From Limnohabitans sp. DM1 (GTDB lineage Bacteria > Pseudomonadota > Gammaproteobacteria > Burkholderiales > Burkholderiaceae_C): DNA of 64,000 nucleotides. The DNA lies in contig NZ_CXOO01000048.1 of the NCBI RefSeq assembly GCF_001269385.1, forward strand, positions 66 through 64,065, given 5' to 3'. The stretch's first letter is position 1, and every line of letters starts with the position of its first letter. Shown here one piece after another: positions 8,101-18,000 of this stretch. Under the pieces are notes generated by a model, which was not told the DNA's origin, did not search any database, and worked only from the letters and a program-made list of their open reading frames with translations. Position numbers and translations under genes: made by a program.

Positions 8101-11024
8101 TGAAAACTTTGGTAATTGCAGAAAAGCCTTCGGTGGCCCAAGACATTGTTCGGGCCCTCACACCGGTGGCGGGCAAGTTCGAAAAGCACGAGGACCACTT
8201 TGAGAGCGACAGTTATGTGGTGACCAGCGCGGTGGGCCATTTGGTGGAGATCCAGGCCCCCGAGCAATACGACGTGAAACGCGGCAAATGGAGCTTTGCC
8301 AACCTGCCCGTGATTCCGCCGCACTTTGACTTGAAGCCTGTGGACAAGACCAAGAGCCGCCTGTCTGCCGTGGTCAGGCAAGCCAAGCGCAAGGACGTGA
8401 GCGCCCTCATCAACGCCTGTGACGCGGGCCGCGAGGGTGAGTTGATTTTCCGCCTGATCGAGCAGTACGCAGGCGGCGCCAAGCCGCTGAACAAGCCCGT
8501 CAAGCGCCTGTGGTTGCAGTCCATGACGCCGCAAGCCATTCGCGACGGCTTCAACAGCCTGCGCAGCGAACAGCAAATGCAGGGCCTGGCCGACGCCGCC
8601 CGCAGCCGCTCTGAAGCCGACTGGCTGGTGGGCATCAACGGCACCCGCGCCATGACCGCCTTCAACTCGCGCGATGGCGGTTTCTTCTTGACCACCGTGG
8701 GCCGGGTACAAACGCCCACGCTGGCCGTGGTGGTCGAGCGTGAAGAGCAAATCCGCAAGTTCGTGAGCCGCGACTATTGGGAAATCCACGCGGAATTCGC
8801 CGCCGCCGCAGGCACCTATCCGGGCAAGTGGTTCGACCCCAAGTGGCGTAAAGAAGAAGACGCCGAAAAGAAAGCCGACCGCAAGTGGACCGCTGCCGAG
8901 GCACAAGCCATCGTCAACGCCGTGCGCGGCCAAAAAGCCACCGTCACCGAAGAGGCCACGCCCACCACACAAGCGAGCCCCGGCCTGTTTGACCTGACCA
9001 GTTTGCAGCGCGAGGCCAACGGCAAGTTTGGCTTCTCGGCCAAGACCACGCTGGCGCTGGCCCAAAGCCTGTACGAACGCCACAAGGCCCTGACCTACCC
9101 CCGTACCGACTCGCGCCACCTGCCCGAAGACTACGTGCCCGTGGCCAAACAGACCTTTGAAATGCTGGCCGACAGCGGCATGCGCCACCTGGCCCCGCAC
9201 GCGCTCACGGCACTGAACAACAACTACGTTCGCAAGATCCCGCGTGTGTTCGACAACAAAAAAGTCTCGGACCACTTCGCCATCATCCCCACGCTGCAAG
9301 CGCCTAGCGGCTTGTCCGAGGCCGAGCAAAAGCTGTATGACCTGGTGGTGCGCCGCTTCATGGCGGTGTTCTTCCCCAGCGCCGAATACCAAGTCACCAC
9401 CCGCATCAGCGTGGCCGCCGGCCACAGCTTCAAAACCGTGGGCAAGGTGCTGGTCAAGCCGGGCTGGCTGGCGATTTACGGCAAGGAAGCTGCCGCCGAA
9501 GTCGAAGACGCCAAAGACGGTGACAAGGGCCAGAACCTGGTGCCGGTGCAGCCGGGTGAACAGGTCGGTGTGGAGTCGGTCGAGGCCAAGGGTTTGAAGA
9601 CCCGCCCCCCTGCCCGCTATTCAGAAGCGACCTTGCTGGGCGCCATGGAAGGCGCGGGCAAGATGGTCGATGACGACGAGCTGCGCGAAGCCATGCAGGA
9701 AAAAGGCCTGGGCACGCCAGCCACCCGCGCCGCCATCATCGAAGGCCTGATCAACGAGAAATACATGCTGCGCGAAGGCCGCGAGATGATCCCGACGGCC
9801 AAGGCCTTCCAGCTCATGACGCTGCTGCGCGGCCTGCAGGTGGAAGAACTCTCCAAGCCCGAACTGACCGGCGAGTGGGAATACAAGCTCGCGCAAATGG
9901 AGCAAGGGAAATTGAGCCGCGCCTCCTTCATGGCCGAGATCGCGGCCATGACCGAGCACATCGTCAAGAAGGCCAAAGAGTACGACCGCGACACCGTGCC
10001 AGGCGACTACGCCACGCTGAGCACCCCATGCCCCAACTGCGGCGGCGTGGTCAAGGAAAACTACCGCCGCTACACCTGCAATGGCGCCGATGGGGCCAGC
10101 GACGGCTGTGGCTTCTCGTTTGGCAAGTCGCCTGCCGGCCGCACCTTCGAGCCGGCCGAAGTCGAGCAGTTCATGCGCGACAAGAAGATCGGGCCGCTGG
10201 ACGGCTTCCGCTCCAAGGCCGGTTGGCCCTTTGTGGCCGAAATGGCGCTCAAGTACAACGAAGAAGAGAAAAACTGGAAGCTCGAATTCGACTTTGGTGA
10301 CGACAAGAAAAACGAAGAGAGCGGCGAGATCGTCGAGTTCAGCGACGAGGCCTTGGGCGCTTGCCCCAAGTGCGGCAGCCCGGTGCACGAGCACGGCAGC
10401 AACTACCTGTGCAGCAAAGCCGTGCCCACGAACGAGCAACCGACGCCCAGCTGCGACTTCAAGACCGGCAAACTCATCTTGCAGCAACCGGTGGAGCGCG
10501 AGCAGGTCGTCAAACTGTTGACCAACGGCAAAACCGATGTGCTCGACAAGTTCGTCAGCAACCGCACCCGCCGCAGCTTCAAGGCCATGCTGGCCTGGAA
10601 CCCCGAAGAGGGCAAAGTGACGTTTGAGTTCGAGCCGCGCGAAGGCGGCAAGAAATACCCGCCGCGCAAGACGGCCGCCAAGAAAACGCCTTTTGGCAAA
10701 GCAGCGGCCACCAAGACGGCCGCCAAAACCGCCAAAGCCCCCGCTGCCAAAAAAGCCGCCAAGCCCGCTGCAGAAAAAGCGCCGCGCAAGGCCGCAGTCG
10801 GCACCCTCAAGCCCAGCGCCGCCCTGATGGCCGTGATTGGAGACGGTAGCTATGCCCGCACCGAAGTGGTCAAAAAAATCTGGGACTACATCAAGGCCAA
10901 CAACTTGCAAGACCCCGCCGACAAGCGCTCCATCAAGGCCGACAGCAAGCTGCAAGCGGTGTTTGGCAAAGACAGCGCCACCATGTTCGAGTTGGCAGGG
11001 ATCATTGGCAAGCACTTGAGTTGA
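8100..11024 (+). CDS. topB: DNA topoisomerase III with C-terminal SWIB domain
   Basis: Type IA topoisomerase of 974 residues that relaxes and decatenates DNA. The Toprim domain opens with MKTLVIAEKPSVAQD and has the acidic triad in CDAGREGE (about residues 108-115). The nucleophile Tyr is in LTYPRTDSR (about residue 332). Zinc-ribbon-like motifs follow (CPNCGG at about 644, CPKCGS at about 757), then an Ala/Lys-rich linker. A final domain of about 70 residues (YARTEVVKKIWDYIKANNL to the end) matches SWIB/MDM2 folds. TopB of E. coli is about 650 residues and lacks the linker and SWIB. ATG 8100 starts the conserved sequence; the frame is open further upstream without similarity. Confidence 0.93.
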   Translation: MKTLVIAEKPSVAQDIVRALTPVAGKFEKHEDHFESDSYVVTSAVGHLVEIQAPEQYDVKRGKWSFANLPVIPPHFDLKPVDKTKSRLSAVVRQAKRKDVSALINACDAGREGELIFRLIEQYAGGAKPLNKPVKRLWLQSMTPQAIRDGFNSLRSEQQMQGLADAARSRSEADWLVGINGTRAMTAFNSRDGGFFLTTVGRVQTPTLAVVVEREEQIRKFVSRDYWEIHAEFAAAAGTYPGKWFDPKWRKEEDAEKKADRKWTAAEAQAIVNAVRGQKATVTEEATPTTQASPGLFDLTSLQREANGKFGFSAKTTLALAQSLYERHKALTYPRTDSRHLPEDYVPVAKQTFEMLADSGMRHLAPHALTALNNNYVRKIPRVFDNKKVSDHFAIIPTLQAPSGLSEAEQKLYDLVVRRFMAVFFPSAEYQVTTRISVAAGHSFKTVGKVLVKPGWLAIYGKEAAAEVEDAKDGDKGQNLVPVQPGEQVGVESVEAKGLKTRPPARYSEATLLGAMEGAGKMVDDDELREAMQEKGLGTPATRAAIIEGLINEKYMLREGREMIPTAKAFQLMTLLRGLQVEELSKPELTGEWEYKLAQMEQGKLSRASFMAEIAAMTEHIVKKAKEYDRDTVPGDYATLSTPCPNCGGVVKENYRRYTCNGADGASDGCGFSFGKSPAGRTFEPAEVEQFMRDKKIGPLDGFRSKAGWPFVAEMALKYNEEEKNWKLEFDFGDDKKNEESGEIVEFSDEALGACPKCGSPVHEHGSNYLCSKAVPTNEQPTPSCDFKTGKLILQQPVEREQVVKLLTNGKTDVLDKFVSNRTRRSFKAMLAWNPEEGKVTFEFEPREGGKKYPPRKTAAKKTPFGKAAATKTAAKTAKAPAAKKAAKPAAEKAPRKAAVGTLKPSAALMAVIGDGSYARTEVVKKIWDYIKANNLQDPADKRSIKADSKLQAVFGKDSATMFELAGIIGKHLS

Positions 11025-11090
11025 AAAGTGCATCCGTAGCGCTCAACATCGACGTACGAGACTTCAAAAATCCCAACGAGAACAGAGGCC

Positions 11091-12896
11091 ATGCGTTTAC
11101 TGCACTATCTTGAAATTGAAAACTTCAAACGTTTTGGGGAACGTCAACGCATCGAATTGGCGCATCCAGCCGTCCTCATTGGCCCGAACAATTGCGGCAA
11201 GACCAGTGCCATCCAGGCGCTGGCACTGTGGTCCCAAGCTGTTCGCACCTGGTACGACACACGCAAAGACTCCTCCGCCAAGGAGCGGACAGCCACAGGG
11301 CTGAACCGTTTGAACATTGTCGCTGTCCCTGTGCAACGCACACGTTTTTTCTGGCACAACACTCAGGTACGTACGGGCACCAAGGATGTCGCATTGGTGA
11401 TTACCGTGGGTGTAGAGTTCAAAGGAAAAGTGCTTGCATTGCCCATGCGTTTTCGCAATCAAGGTGATGAGCTGGTGTATTGCACACCAGACCCTTCCAT
11501 CATTGGCGACATGGCGTTGATTCAGCATGCTGCCATGCTCAAGGTTGAATTGCTCTACCCAATGTCGGGCTTGGAAACCGAGGAACCGTTGTTGCAACCT
11601 GGACGCATTGATGTTCTGTTAGGACAAGGGCAGACGGCGCAAGTGTTGCGCAATTTGTGCTTGATGGTGGTTCGTTCTTCCGTAGAGGATTGGCAACGCA
11701 TTGCCAACTTGATGCACCGCTTGTTCAATGTCGAGCTGTTGGAGCCCTCTGAAACGACACGCGGCAGCATTGAGTTGCAATATCGGCAGCCTGGGGTGAA
11801 AGAAACATTGGATGTCTCATCGTCTGGCAGGGGCTTTCAACAGATGCTGTTGATATTCGCTTATCTGTATTCACACAAAAAAAGCATTTTGCTGGTGGAT
11901 GAGCCAGATGCCCATTTGGAGATCCTGCGGCAAAAACAGATTTATGTGTTGTTGCGCGATATCGCTAGTCAAAACGGGTCTCAAGTTGTTTTAGTCACCC
12001 ATTCCGAAGTCATTTTGGAAGAGGCACTGGACAACAATCTGACACTTTTGTTGGATGGTCGAGCTGATGATTTGGCTGGCAAACACGATATCCGAAATAG
12101 CCTGAAACATTTTGGTGCCGAACACTACGTCAAGGCGCGTGAGCGGGGTTATGTGCTCTACGTCGAGGGGGGTACAGATGTGGACATGTTGCGCGCACTT
12201 GCTGAACAACTCAAGCATCCTGTAGCGACCGTTTGGGATGAACGAATCAATTCGTTTTATGTCCAAAACAACTATCCGGGGCAGGACATAGAAGCCGAAC
12301 TTGAGCGCGTGGAAGGTGGATTTGGCATCACGCCCCGGCAACATTTCAATGGCTTGCGCAACCTTCTGCCCCAGCTCAAAGGTCTGGCGATTCTTGATAA
12401 CGACGGGCGTAACCGGCAAAGCCAGCGGGATGACGCGTTGCAAATTGTTTATTGGAAGCGTTATGAAGCTGAAAACTATTTCATCACGCCGGAACTTTTG
12501 CGTCGATATGCAAAGGAGCAATACCCAAGCGATGACTTGTTTGCCCAGCACATACATCAAGCCGTGGATGATGTACTCACACAGTTGGTGTTGGAGCAAG
12601 TGTTTGACGGTGTTCGTGCAGATTTTGACGCTTGGGTCGACGCGAACGCTGAAATTGCCCGTGTGTTGTGGGAAGCCAAAACCGAACGACTCAAACTCAG
12701 CACGTTTGCTGAAGAATTTTTCCGCCGCCTTGCCGTTTCAATGGGTGGACAGATGCTGCTTAGAAAAGGGGAGTTGCACCGTTTGGTCACCCATGTATCG
12801 CCGTCATCTATTCCCGCTGAAGTGAATGAAAAGTTGAATTTGTTGGCCGATCTCTTTAGCAAGGCTGTATCGGATGAGATAGAAAAATTGACCTAG
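11091..12896 (+). CDS. AAA15/OLD-type ATPase fused to a Toprim-like (DUF4435-like) domain; candidate anti-phage protein
   Basis: The 601-residue protein has an SMC/ABC-like ATPase half: Walker A GPNNCGKTS (31-39), an SSSGRGFQQ signature (about 240), Walker B ILLVDEPDAHLE (about 266-277) and a downstream LVTHSE switch His. From about residue 350 a second domain shows VEGGTDVDML, then AILDNDGR (about 432-439) and RYEAENYFITPELL. An acidic Glu, a D-x-D and an E-x-N-Y motif in this order fit Toprim-like nucleases, in particular the DUF4435 partner in PARIS. OLD-family class 1 nucleases have the same overall plan. No helicase partner is adjacent. Base composition is clearly lower in G+C than neighbours, suggesting transfer. 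Defence function is inferred. Confidence 0.8.
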   Translation: MRLLHYLEIENFKRFGERQRIELAHPAVLIGPNNCGKTSAIQALALWSQAVRTWYDTRKDSSAKERTATGLNRLNIVAVPVQRTRFFWHNTQVRTGTKDVALVITVGVEFKGKVLALPMRFRNQGDELVYCTPDPSIIGDMALIQHAAMLKVELLYPMSGLETEEPLLQPGRIDVLLGQGQTAQVLRNLCLMVVRSSVEDWQRIANLMHRLFNVELLEPSETTRGSIELQYRQPGVKETLDVSSSGRGFQQMLLIFAYLYSHKKSILLVDEPDAHLEILRQKQIYVLLRDIASQNGSQVVLVTHSEVILEEALDNNLTLLLDGRADDLAGKHDIRNSLKHFGAEHYVKARERGYVLYVEGGTDVDMLRALAEQLKHPVATVWDERINSFYVQNNYPGQDIEAELERVEGGFGITPRQHFNGLRNLLPQLKGLAILDNDGRNRQSQRDDALQIVYWKRYEAENYFITPELLRRYAKEQYPSDDLFAQHIHQAVDDVLTQLVLEQVFDGVRADFDAWVDANAEIARVLWEAKTERLKLSTFAEEFFRRLAVSMGGQMLLRKGELHRLVTHVSPSSIPAEVNEKLNLLADLFSKAVSDEIEKLT

Positions 12897-13064
12897 CGCA
12901 GCGAAAGATCTCAAAAATACATGCATTGAAATTCAGCGCCAGCCCCTCGCGTAGGCCCGTCGCCCACCGCAACTACCCTAGAAAATGTTGCTGATGAAAG
13001 GTGGAGGCACACAGCCACCCAGGCTGACGCTGGAGATGCCGTCCTGGCTCACGGTGGCCAGACC

Positions 13065-14957
13065 TCAAGGTTCGCTCAAGCACTGCACCTTCACGGGCAG
13101 TTCGGCGATCAGGGCTTGCAGCTCGCGGTGCATGTCGGGGTGGCCTTCGCGGTGAACGGTCACGCTCACGGGCAGGTCGCCTTGTGCGCTCACGCGGGGG
13201 CGGGTGTGGGGGGCGCCCGTGTAAACCTGATCCACCAGCGCTTGCACCACGGCACCCGTGGCCAGGGTGCGCAGCTCGGGTTTGTAAATCTTGCCCACAT
13301 TGGTCACCGGCATGCGTTCGAGCAGGGTGATGCTTTTGGGCTTGGCGGGGGCTTCGTCCACACGTTGGGCGGTGAAGGCCAGCAGTTCTTCGGCGCTCAC
13401 TTGTGCGCCGGGTTTGAGCGTGGCGAAGGCCACGGGCAGCTCGCCCGCATACGCATCGGGCGCGCCCACGGCGGCGCACAAGGCCACAGCCGGGTGGGCA
13501 CCCAGTGCGTCCTCAATCACTTTGGGGTCGATGTTGTGGCCGCTGCGGATGATCAGGTCCTTGGCCCGGCCCGACAGGTGCAGGCGGCCTTGTGTGTCGA
13601 TGAAGCCCACATCGCCCGTGATGAGCCAGCCGTCTGCCGTGAAGCTGCGGGCTGTCTCTGCGGCGTCCAGATAGCCGGAAAACAAATTGGGGCCACGGTA
13701 GAGCACCATGCCTTTTTCGCCAGCGGGCAGTTCTTGGCCTGTAGCCTGGTCGTCGCTGTTCAAGGCCGCGATGCGCACTTGCGCGTGGGGCAGTGGCCAG
13801 CCCACACAGCCAGCCGGTGCGCTCAGGCCCGGTGGGGCCACGGTGCTCAGGCCTGCGGTTTCGGTCATGCCCAGGCTTTCGTTGATCTGAAGGCCAAACG
13901 TTTGCGCAAAGCGTTGCGCCAGCTCGGGCGGCAGCGGTGCTGCTCCGGTGCGCACCGCACGCAGGCGTGAAATGTCGGCACCGTTCAGCGGCACAGCGGC
14001 CAAGGCCGCCAGCACGGTGGGCACACCCGACATGAGGGTGCAGCCGTGGTGCGCGACCAGCCGCCAGTAGTTCTGAATCACCTCGCGGTTGCGAAACAGG
14101 CTGGCCGTGGGAATGAGGATGTGCATGCCCACCGCCAGCGAACACAAAGCGCCGGGCAAGACGCCCGCCACATGGAAGAGCGGGTAACCGTTGATGGTGA
14201 CGTCGTTGCTTTGAAAGCCCTGCATCTGCGCGTTGGCCCAGGCGGTGAAGACCTGCGCGCCATGGCTGTGGCGGGCCAGCTTGGGCGCGCCCGTGGTGCC
14301 GCCAGTGTGAAAGTAAGCGGCGGTGTCTTGGGGCTGGAACACACGGCCGCTGATGAGCCGATCACCCACGTGCACAGCGCGTGCGGCGTGAAAGTCTTGC
14401 ACGCCCGCAGGCATCGCATCGCCCGCAGGCAACGCCCCACCATCCGGGTGGACCAGCAGCACGGTGTTCAGGGTGGGGCATTGGGCTTGCAGGCGCAGGG
14501 CTTTGCTGCGCAGTTGGCTGTCGTCGTCCAACCCATGAGCAATCAGCACCTGTGCACCACTGGCTTGCAGCAAAGACACCAGCTTGTCCTCACTCAGCAG
14601 CGGGTTGAGCGGCTGCACAATGCCCGCCGCTTCGCCGCCCCACAAGGCCAGGTGGTATGCCAGCCCACCGGGCAACAAGACGGCCACCACATCGGTCGAA
14701 CGCAGGCCCAAGGTGAACAGCAAATTGGCGGTTTGGTGGATACCCTGCAAAAGCGCACTGTAGGTCCAGGTGGTGGCGGGGCCACCGACCTGTCCGCTGT
14801 CCAAGAACGTGAGGGCGGGCTGATGGGCGTGGACCTGTGCGCTGGCACGAATCAGGTCGTAGGTGCTGGCCCAGGGCATGGCTTGGGCCAGGGGGGTGGC
14901 CTCGATGCGGTGAATGTCTGCGAGGGATTGGATGGGGGATGAGGCGGTCAGGTGCAT
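13065..14957 (-). CDS. Acyl-CoA synthetase (AMP-forming)
   Basis: The 630-residue enzyme activates a carboxylic acid through an acyl-adenylate to its CoA thioester. Its P-loop is FHTGGTTGAPKLARHSH, followed by the core motif SLGMTETAG, the hinge region GWLITGDVGFID and the catalytic Lys region PVTNVGKIYKPEL. The C-terminus extends about 60 residues beyond the usual catalytic Lys, a feature of one proteobacterial subfamily. The substrate is unknown. It sits 61 bases downstream of putA on the same strand but has no obvious link with proline oxidation. Confidence 0.9.
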   Translation of the reverse strand: MHLTASSPIQSLADIHRIEATPLAQAMPWASTYDLIRASAQVHAHQPALTFLDSGQVGGPATTWTYSALLQGIHQTANLLFTLGLRSTDVVAVLLPGGLAYHLALWGGEAAGIVQPLNPLLSEDKLVSLLQASGAQVLIAHGLDDDSQLRSKALRLQAQCPTLNTVLLVHPDGGALPAGDAMPAGVQDFHAARAVHVGDRLISGRVFQPQDTAAYFHTGGTTGAPKLARHSHGAQVFTAWANAQMQGFQSNDVTINGYPLFHVAGVLPGALCSLAVGMHILIPTASLFRNREVIQNYWRLVAHHGCTLMSGVPTVLAALAAVPLNGADISRLRAVRTGAAPLPPELAQRFAQTFGLQINESLGMTETAGLSTVAPPGLSAPAGCVGWPLPHAQVRIAALNSDDQATGQELPAGEKGMVLYRGPNLFSGYLDAAETARSFTADGWLITGDVGFIDTQGRLHLSGRAKDLIIRSGHNIDPKVIEDALGAHPAVALCAAVGAPDAYAGELPVAFATLKPGAQVSAEELLAFTAQRVDEAPAKPKSITLLERMPVTNVGKIYKPELRTLATGAVVQALVDQVYTGAPHTRPRVSAQGDLPVSVTVHREGHPDMHRELQALIAELPVKVQCLSEP

Positions 14958-15018
14958 GCGCGATGGTAGCCATGCCCATGTGGGGGCTTTGCCGCCTGCG
15001 TGACAAAGCCCACTTGGC

Positions 15019-18000
15019 TCAAACGCTCAAGGTCATCAAACTGGCATTGCCCCCAGCCGCTGCCGTGTTGGTGCTGATGCTGCGCTCGCTCACCAGGCGC
15101 GCCAGTGGCACGGCGGTGTCCCCCGGGCGCAGGGCCGTGAGCGTGACGATGGCCCCCGGGCGCTGGGCAAGTTGTGCTTGCCAGTGCAGGGTGGTGGTGG
15201 CTTCGCCGTGCAGCAGGGCCGCATCCACCGGCTGGCCATGGTGGGAGTCTTCCAGCGTCACCTGGCTTTGCACCGCAGCAGGCAGCTGTGCATGCAGCGC
15301 CTGCGGGGACAGGGGCCACACGGCGCGGCTGCCGACGGCCAGAACGGCGGCCAATTGCGTCAGCCGGTCGGCATCGGCCCCGGGCTGTTCGCCCGTCAGG
15401 CACAGCACCCGCGCACGGGCTTGCACACGGTAGATGTTGCGCTCACCCGTGGGGCCGCTCAAGGTAGCTTGCAGACCCGCTGGGCTGGTCGCGGCAAATT
15501 GCGCACACACATGTGCGAGCGGCAAACGGCCTTGGGCCACCGCCCAGTCGTGCAGGGCTTGCAGCGCAGGGGTGGCCTGAGGCAGCGCTGCCGCGCCGCA
15601 GGCCTGCACGCTGCGCAAGGCGGCGTCCTGCGGGCAACGTGCCAACAATCGCAAAAGGTAAAGCGGCCCACCCGCCTTGGGGCCGGTGCCCGACAGGCCT
15701 TCGCCGCCAAAGGGCTGCACGCCCACCACCGCGCCCACCATGTTGCGGTTCACGTAGACATTGCCCGCGTGGCTGTGGTCAATGACTTGCGCGATGCTCT
15801 CTTCGATGCGCGAGTGCACGCCCAGTGTGAGCGCGTAGCCGGTGGCGTGGATGCTATGCAGCAACTCGGGCAGTTCACTGCGTGCATAGCGCACGATGTG
15901 CAGCACCGGGCCAAACACTTCGCGCTGCAATTGGGCGATGCGGTCGATTTCGATCAGCGTGGGTTGTATGTAGGTGCCTGCGGGCAAGGCGTTGAAATTT
16001 TTTGACCTTTCAGGTGTTGCGCTTTGCATGGATTTTGTAGGAGCTTGCCCTGCAAGCGATGGCTTGTGGTCCGCCAGCGTCTGATCGCCAGCAGGGCTGG
16101 CTCCTACAAAGCCATGTGTCTGTAGGTTGGTGGCTTGAGCCCCGACAGGCGTTTGATCGCCCACGGGGTGGGCTTCTTCGATGGGCCACGAGGATTTTGT
16201 GGGAGCTTGCCCTTCAAGCGATGGCTTGTGGTCCGCAAGCGGCTGATCGCCAGCAGGGCTGGCTCCTACAAAGCCGTGTGTCTGTAGGTCGGTGGCTTCA
16301 GCCCCGACAGGTGTTTGATCGCCCACGGGGTGGGCGCCTGCGATGGGCCACGCGTTCGTCTCATCCGGCGCCTTGCGGGCCATGCGGTGCACTCGGCAGC
16401 CACGCTGCTGCATGGCGCTCACATGTGCTTCGATGCCCAAGCGCGCCCGCTCGTCGATCACCGGGCCCATGTCCACGTTCAGTTGCGCGGGCGTGCCCAG
16501 GGTGATCTCGGCCATTGCGCCTTGCAGCATGGCGATCAGGCGGTCGGCCACATCGCCCTGCACACACAGCACGCGCAGGGCCGAGCAGCGCTGACCGGCC
16601 GCCTCAAAAGCCGAGGCCACAGCATCGGTGACCACTTGCTCCAGCAGGGCCGACGAATCCACCACCATGCAGTTTTGCCCGCCGGTCTCGGCGATCAAGG
16701 GCACAGGCTGGCCATGCGCGTTCAGGCGCTCGGCCAGCGCCGCTTGCAGCACGCGGGCGGTCTCGGTGGAGCCGGTGAACAGCACGCCTTGCACGCGGGC
16801 GTCGCGCACCAGCTGCATGCCCACTTCGGTGCCCCGGCCTGGCAACAACTGCACAGCAGCTGGTGGCACACCCGCCGCCCACAGTGTTTGCACGCCCAGC
16901 GCGGCGATGGCGGGGGTGGCTTCGGCCGGTTTGGCCAGCACCGGATTGCCTGCAGCCAGCGCGGCAGCCACCTGCCCTACAAAAATCGCCAGCGGAAAAT
17001 TCCAGGGGCTGATGCACAGCACCGGGCCCAGCGGCGTGTGGGTGCCGGGGTCAAAGTCGCGGCGCACCTGTGCGGCGTAGTAGCGCAAAAAGTCCACCGC
17101 TTCGCGCAGCTCGGCCACGGCGTGGCTCCAGGTCTTGCCTGCTTCGCGCACCAGCAGGGCCATCACGCGGGGTGCATCGGCTTGCAGCAGATCAGCCGCA
17201 TGGTCGAGCAAGGCGGCGCGTTGCGCGGGGGGTGTCACGGCCCATGCCGGGGCAAAGTCAGTCGCGGCTTGCAGCGCAGCCTCCACATCGGCCGCGCTGG
17301 CAAATTGCACCGTGCCCAGCACATCGCTGTGGTCGGCAGGGTTGCGCAGGGTGTGGATGGCACCCCCTGCGGCGGGTGATGCGGTCAGTGGCGTCACCGT
17401 GACAGGCTGCACCTGCGCTTGCATGTCTGCGGCCAATTGGCGCAGTGTGGGCTCGTGCGCCAGGTCTGGCCCGCTGGAGTTGCGACGGGCCGCGCCATAC
17501 AGCTGCGCGGGCAGCGCGATTTGCGGGTGGGGCTGGCCGGGGCTGCTGTCTTCGCGCTGGGCGTCTTCTTCGGTGCGTGCCACCGGGTCTTGCACCAGAT
17601 CACTGATGGTCACACTGGCGTCGCCCATGCGGTTCACGAATGAACTGTTGGCCCCGTTTTCGAGCAGACGGCGCACCAAGTAAGCCAGCAGGGTTTCGTG
17701 CGTGCCCACCGGGGCGTAGATGCGGCAAGGGCGCGAGAACTGTTGGCCCCCACGCAGGCTCACGCCGTGTAGCCCGCTGCCCCCCGAGGGGGTGCTCGCG
17801 CCTTGGTACGGCCCGGCGGCGCTCGCTCGGCCCACCACCTGCCGGTACAGCGGTTCGCCCATGCCGTGCAGGCACTGAAACTCGTACTGGGCCGGCGCGT
17901 AGCCGCCGTGCATGTCCTGGGCCATGCTCACAATGGCCGCCAGAGTGTGCGCGTTGTGCGTGGCAAATTGAGGGTACACCGCCTCCGGCGCGGCCAGCAG

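Noticed and set aside
9621..11033. Minus-strand open frame antisense to topB
   Set aside because: topB is certain over this stretch, and the antisense frame is a Gly/Ala/His-rich shadow with no family pattern.
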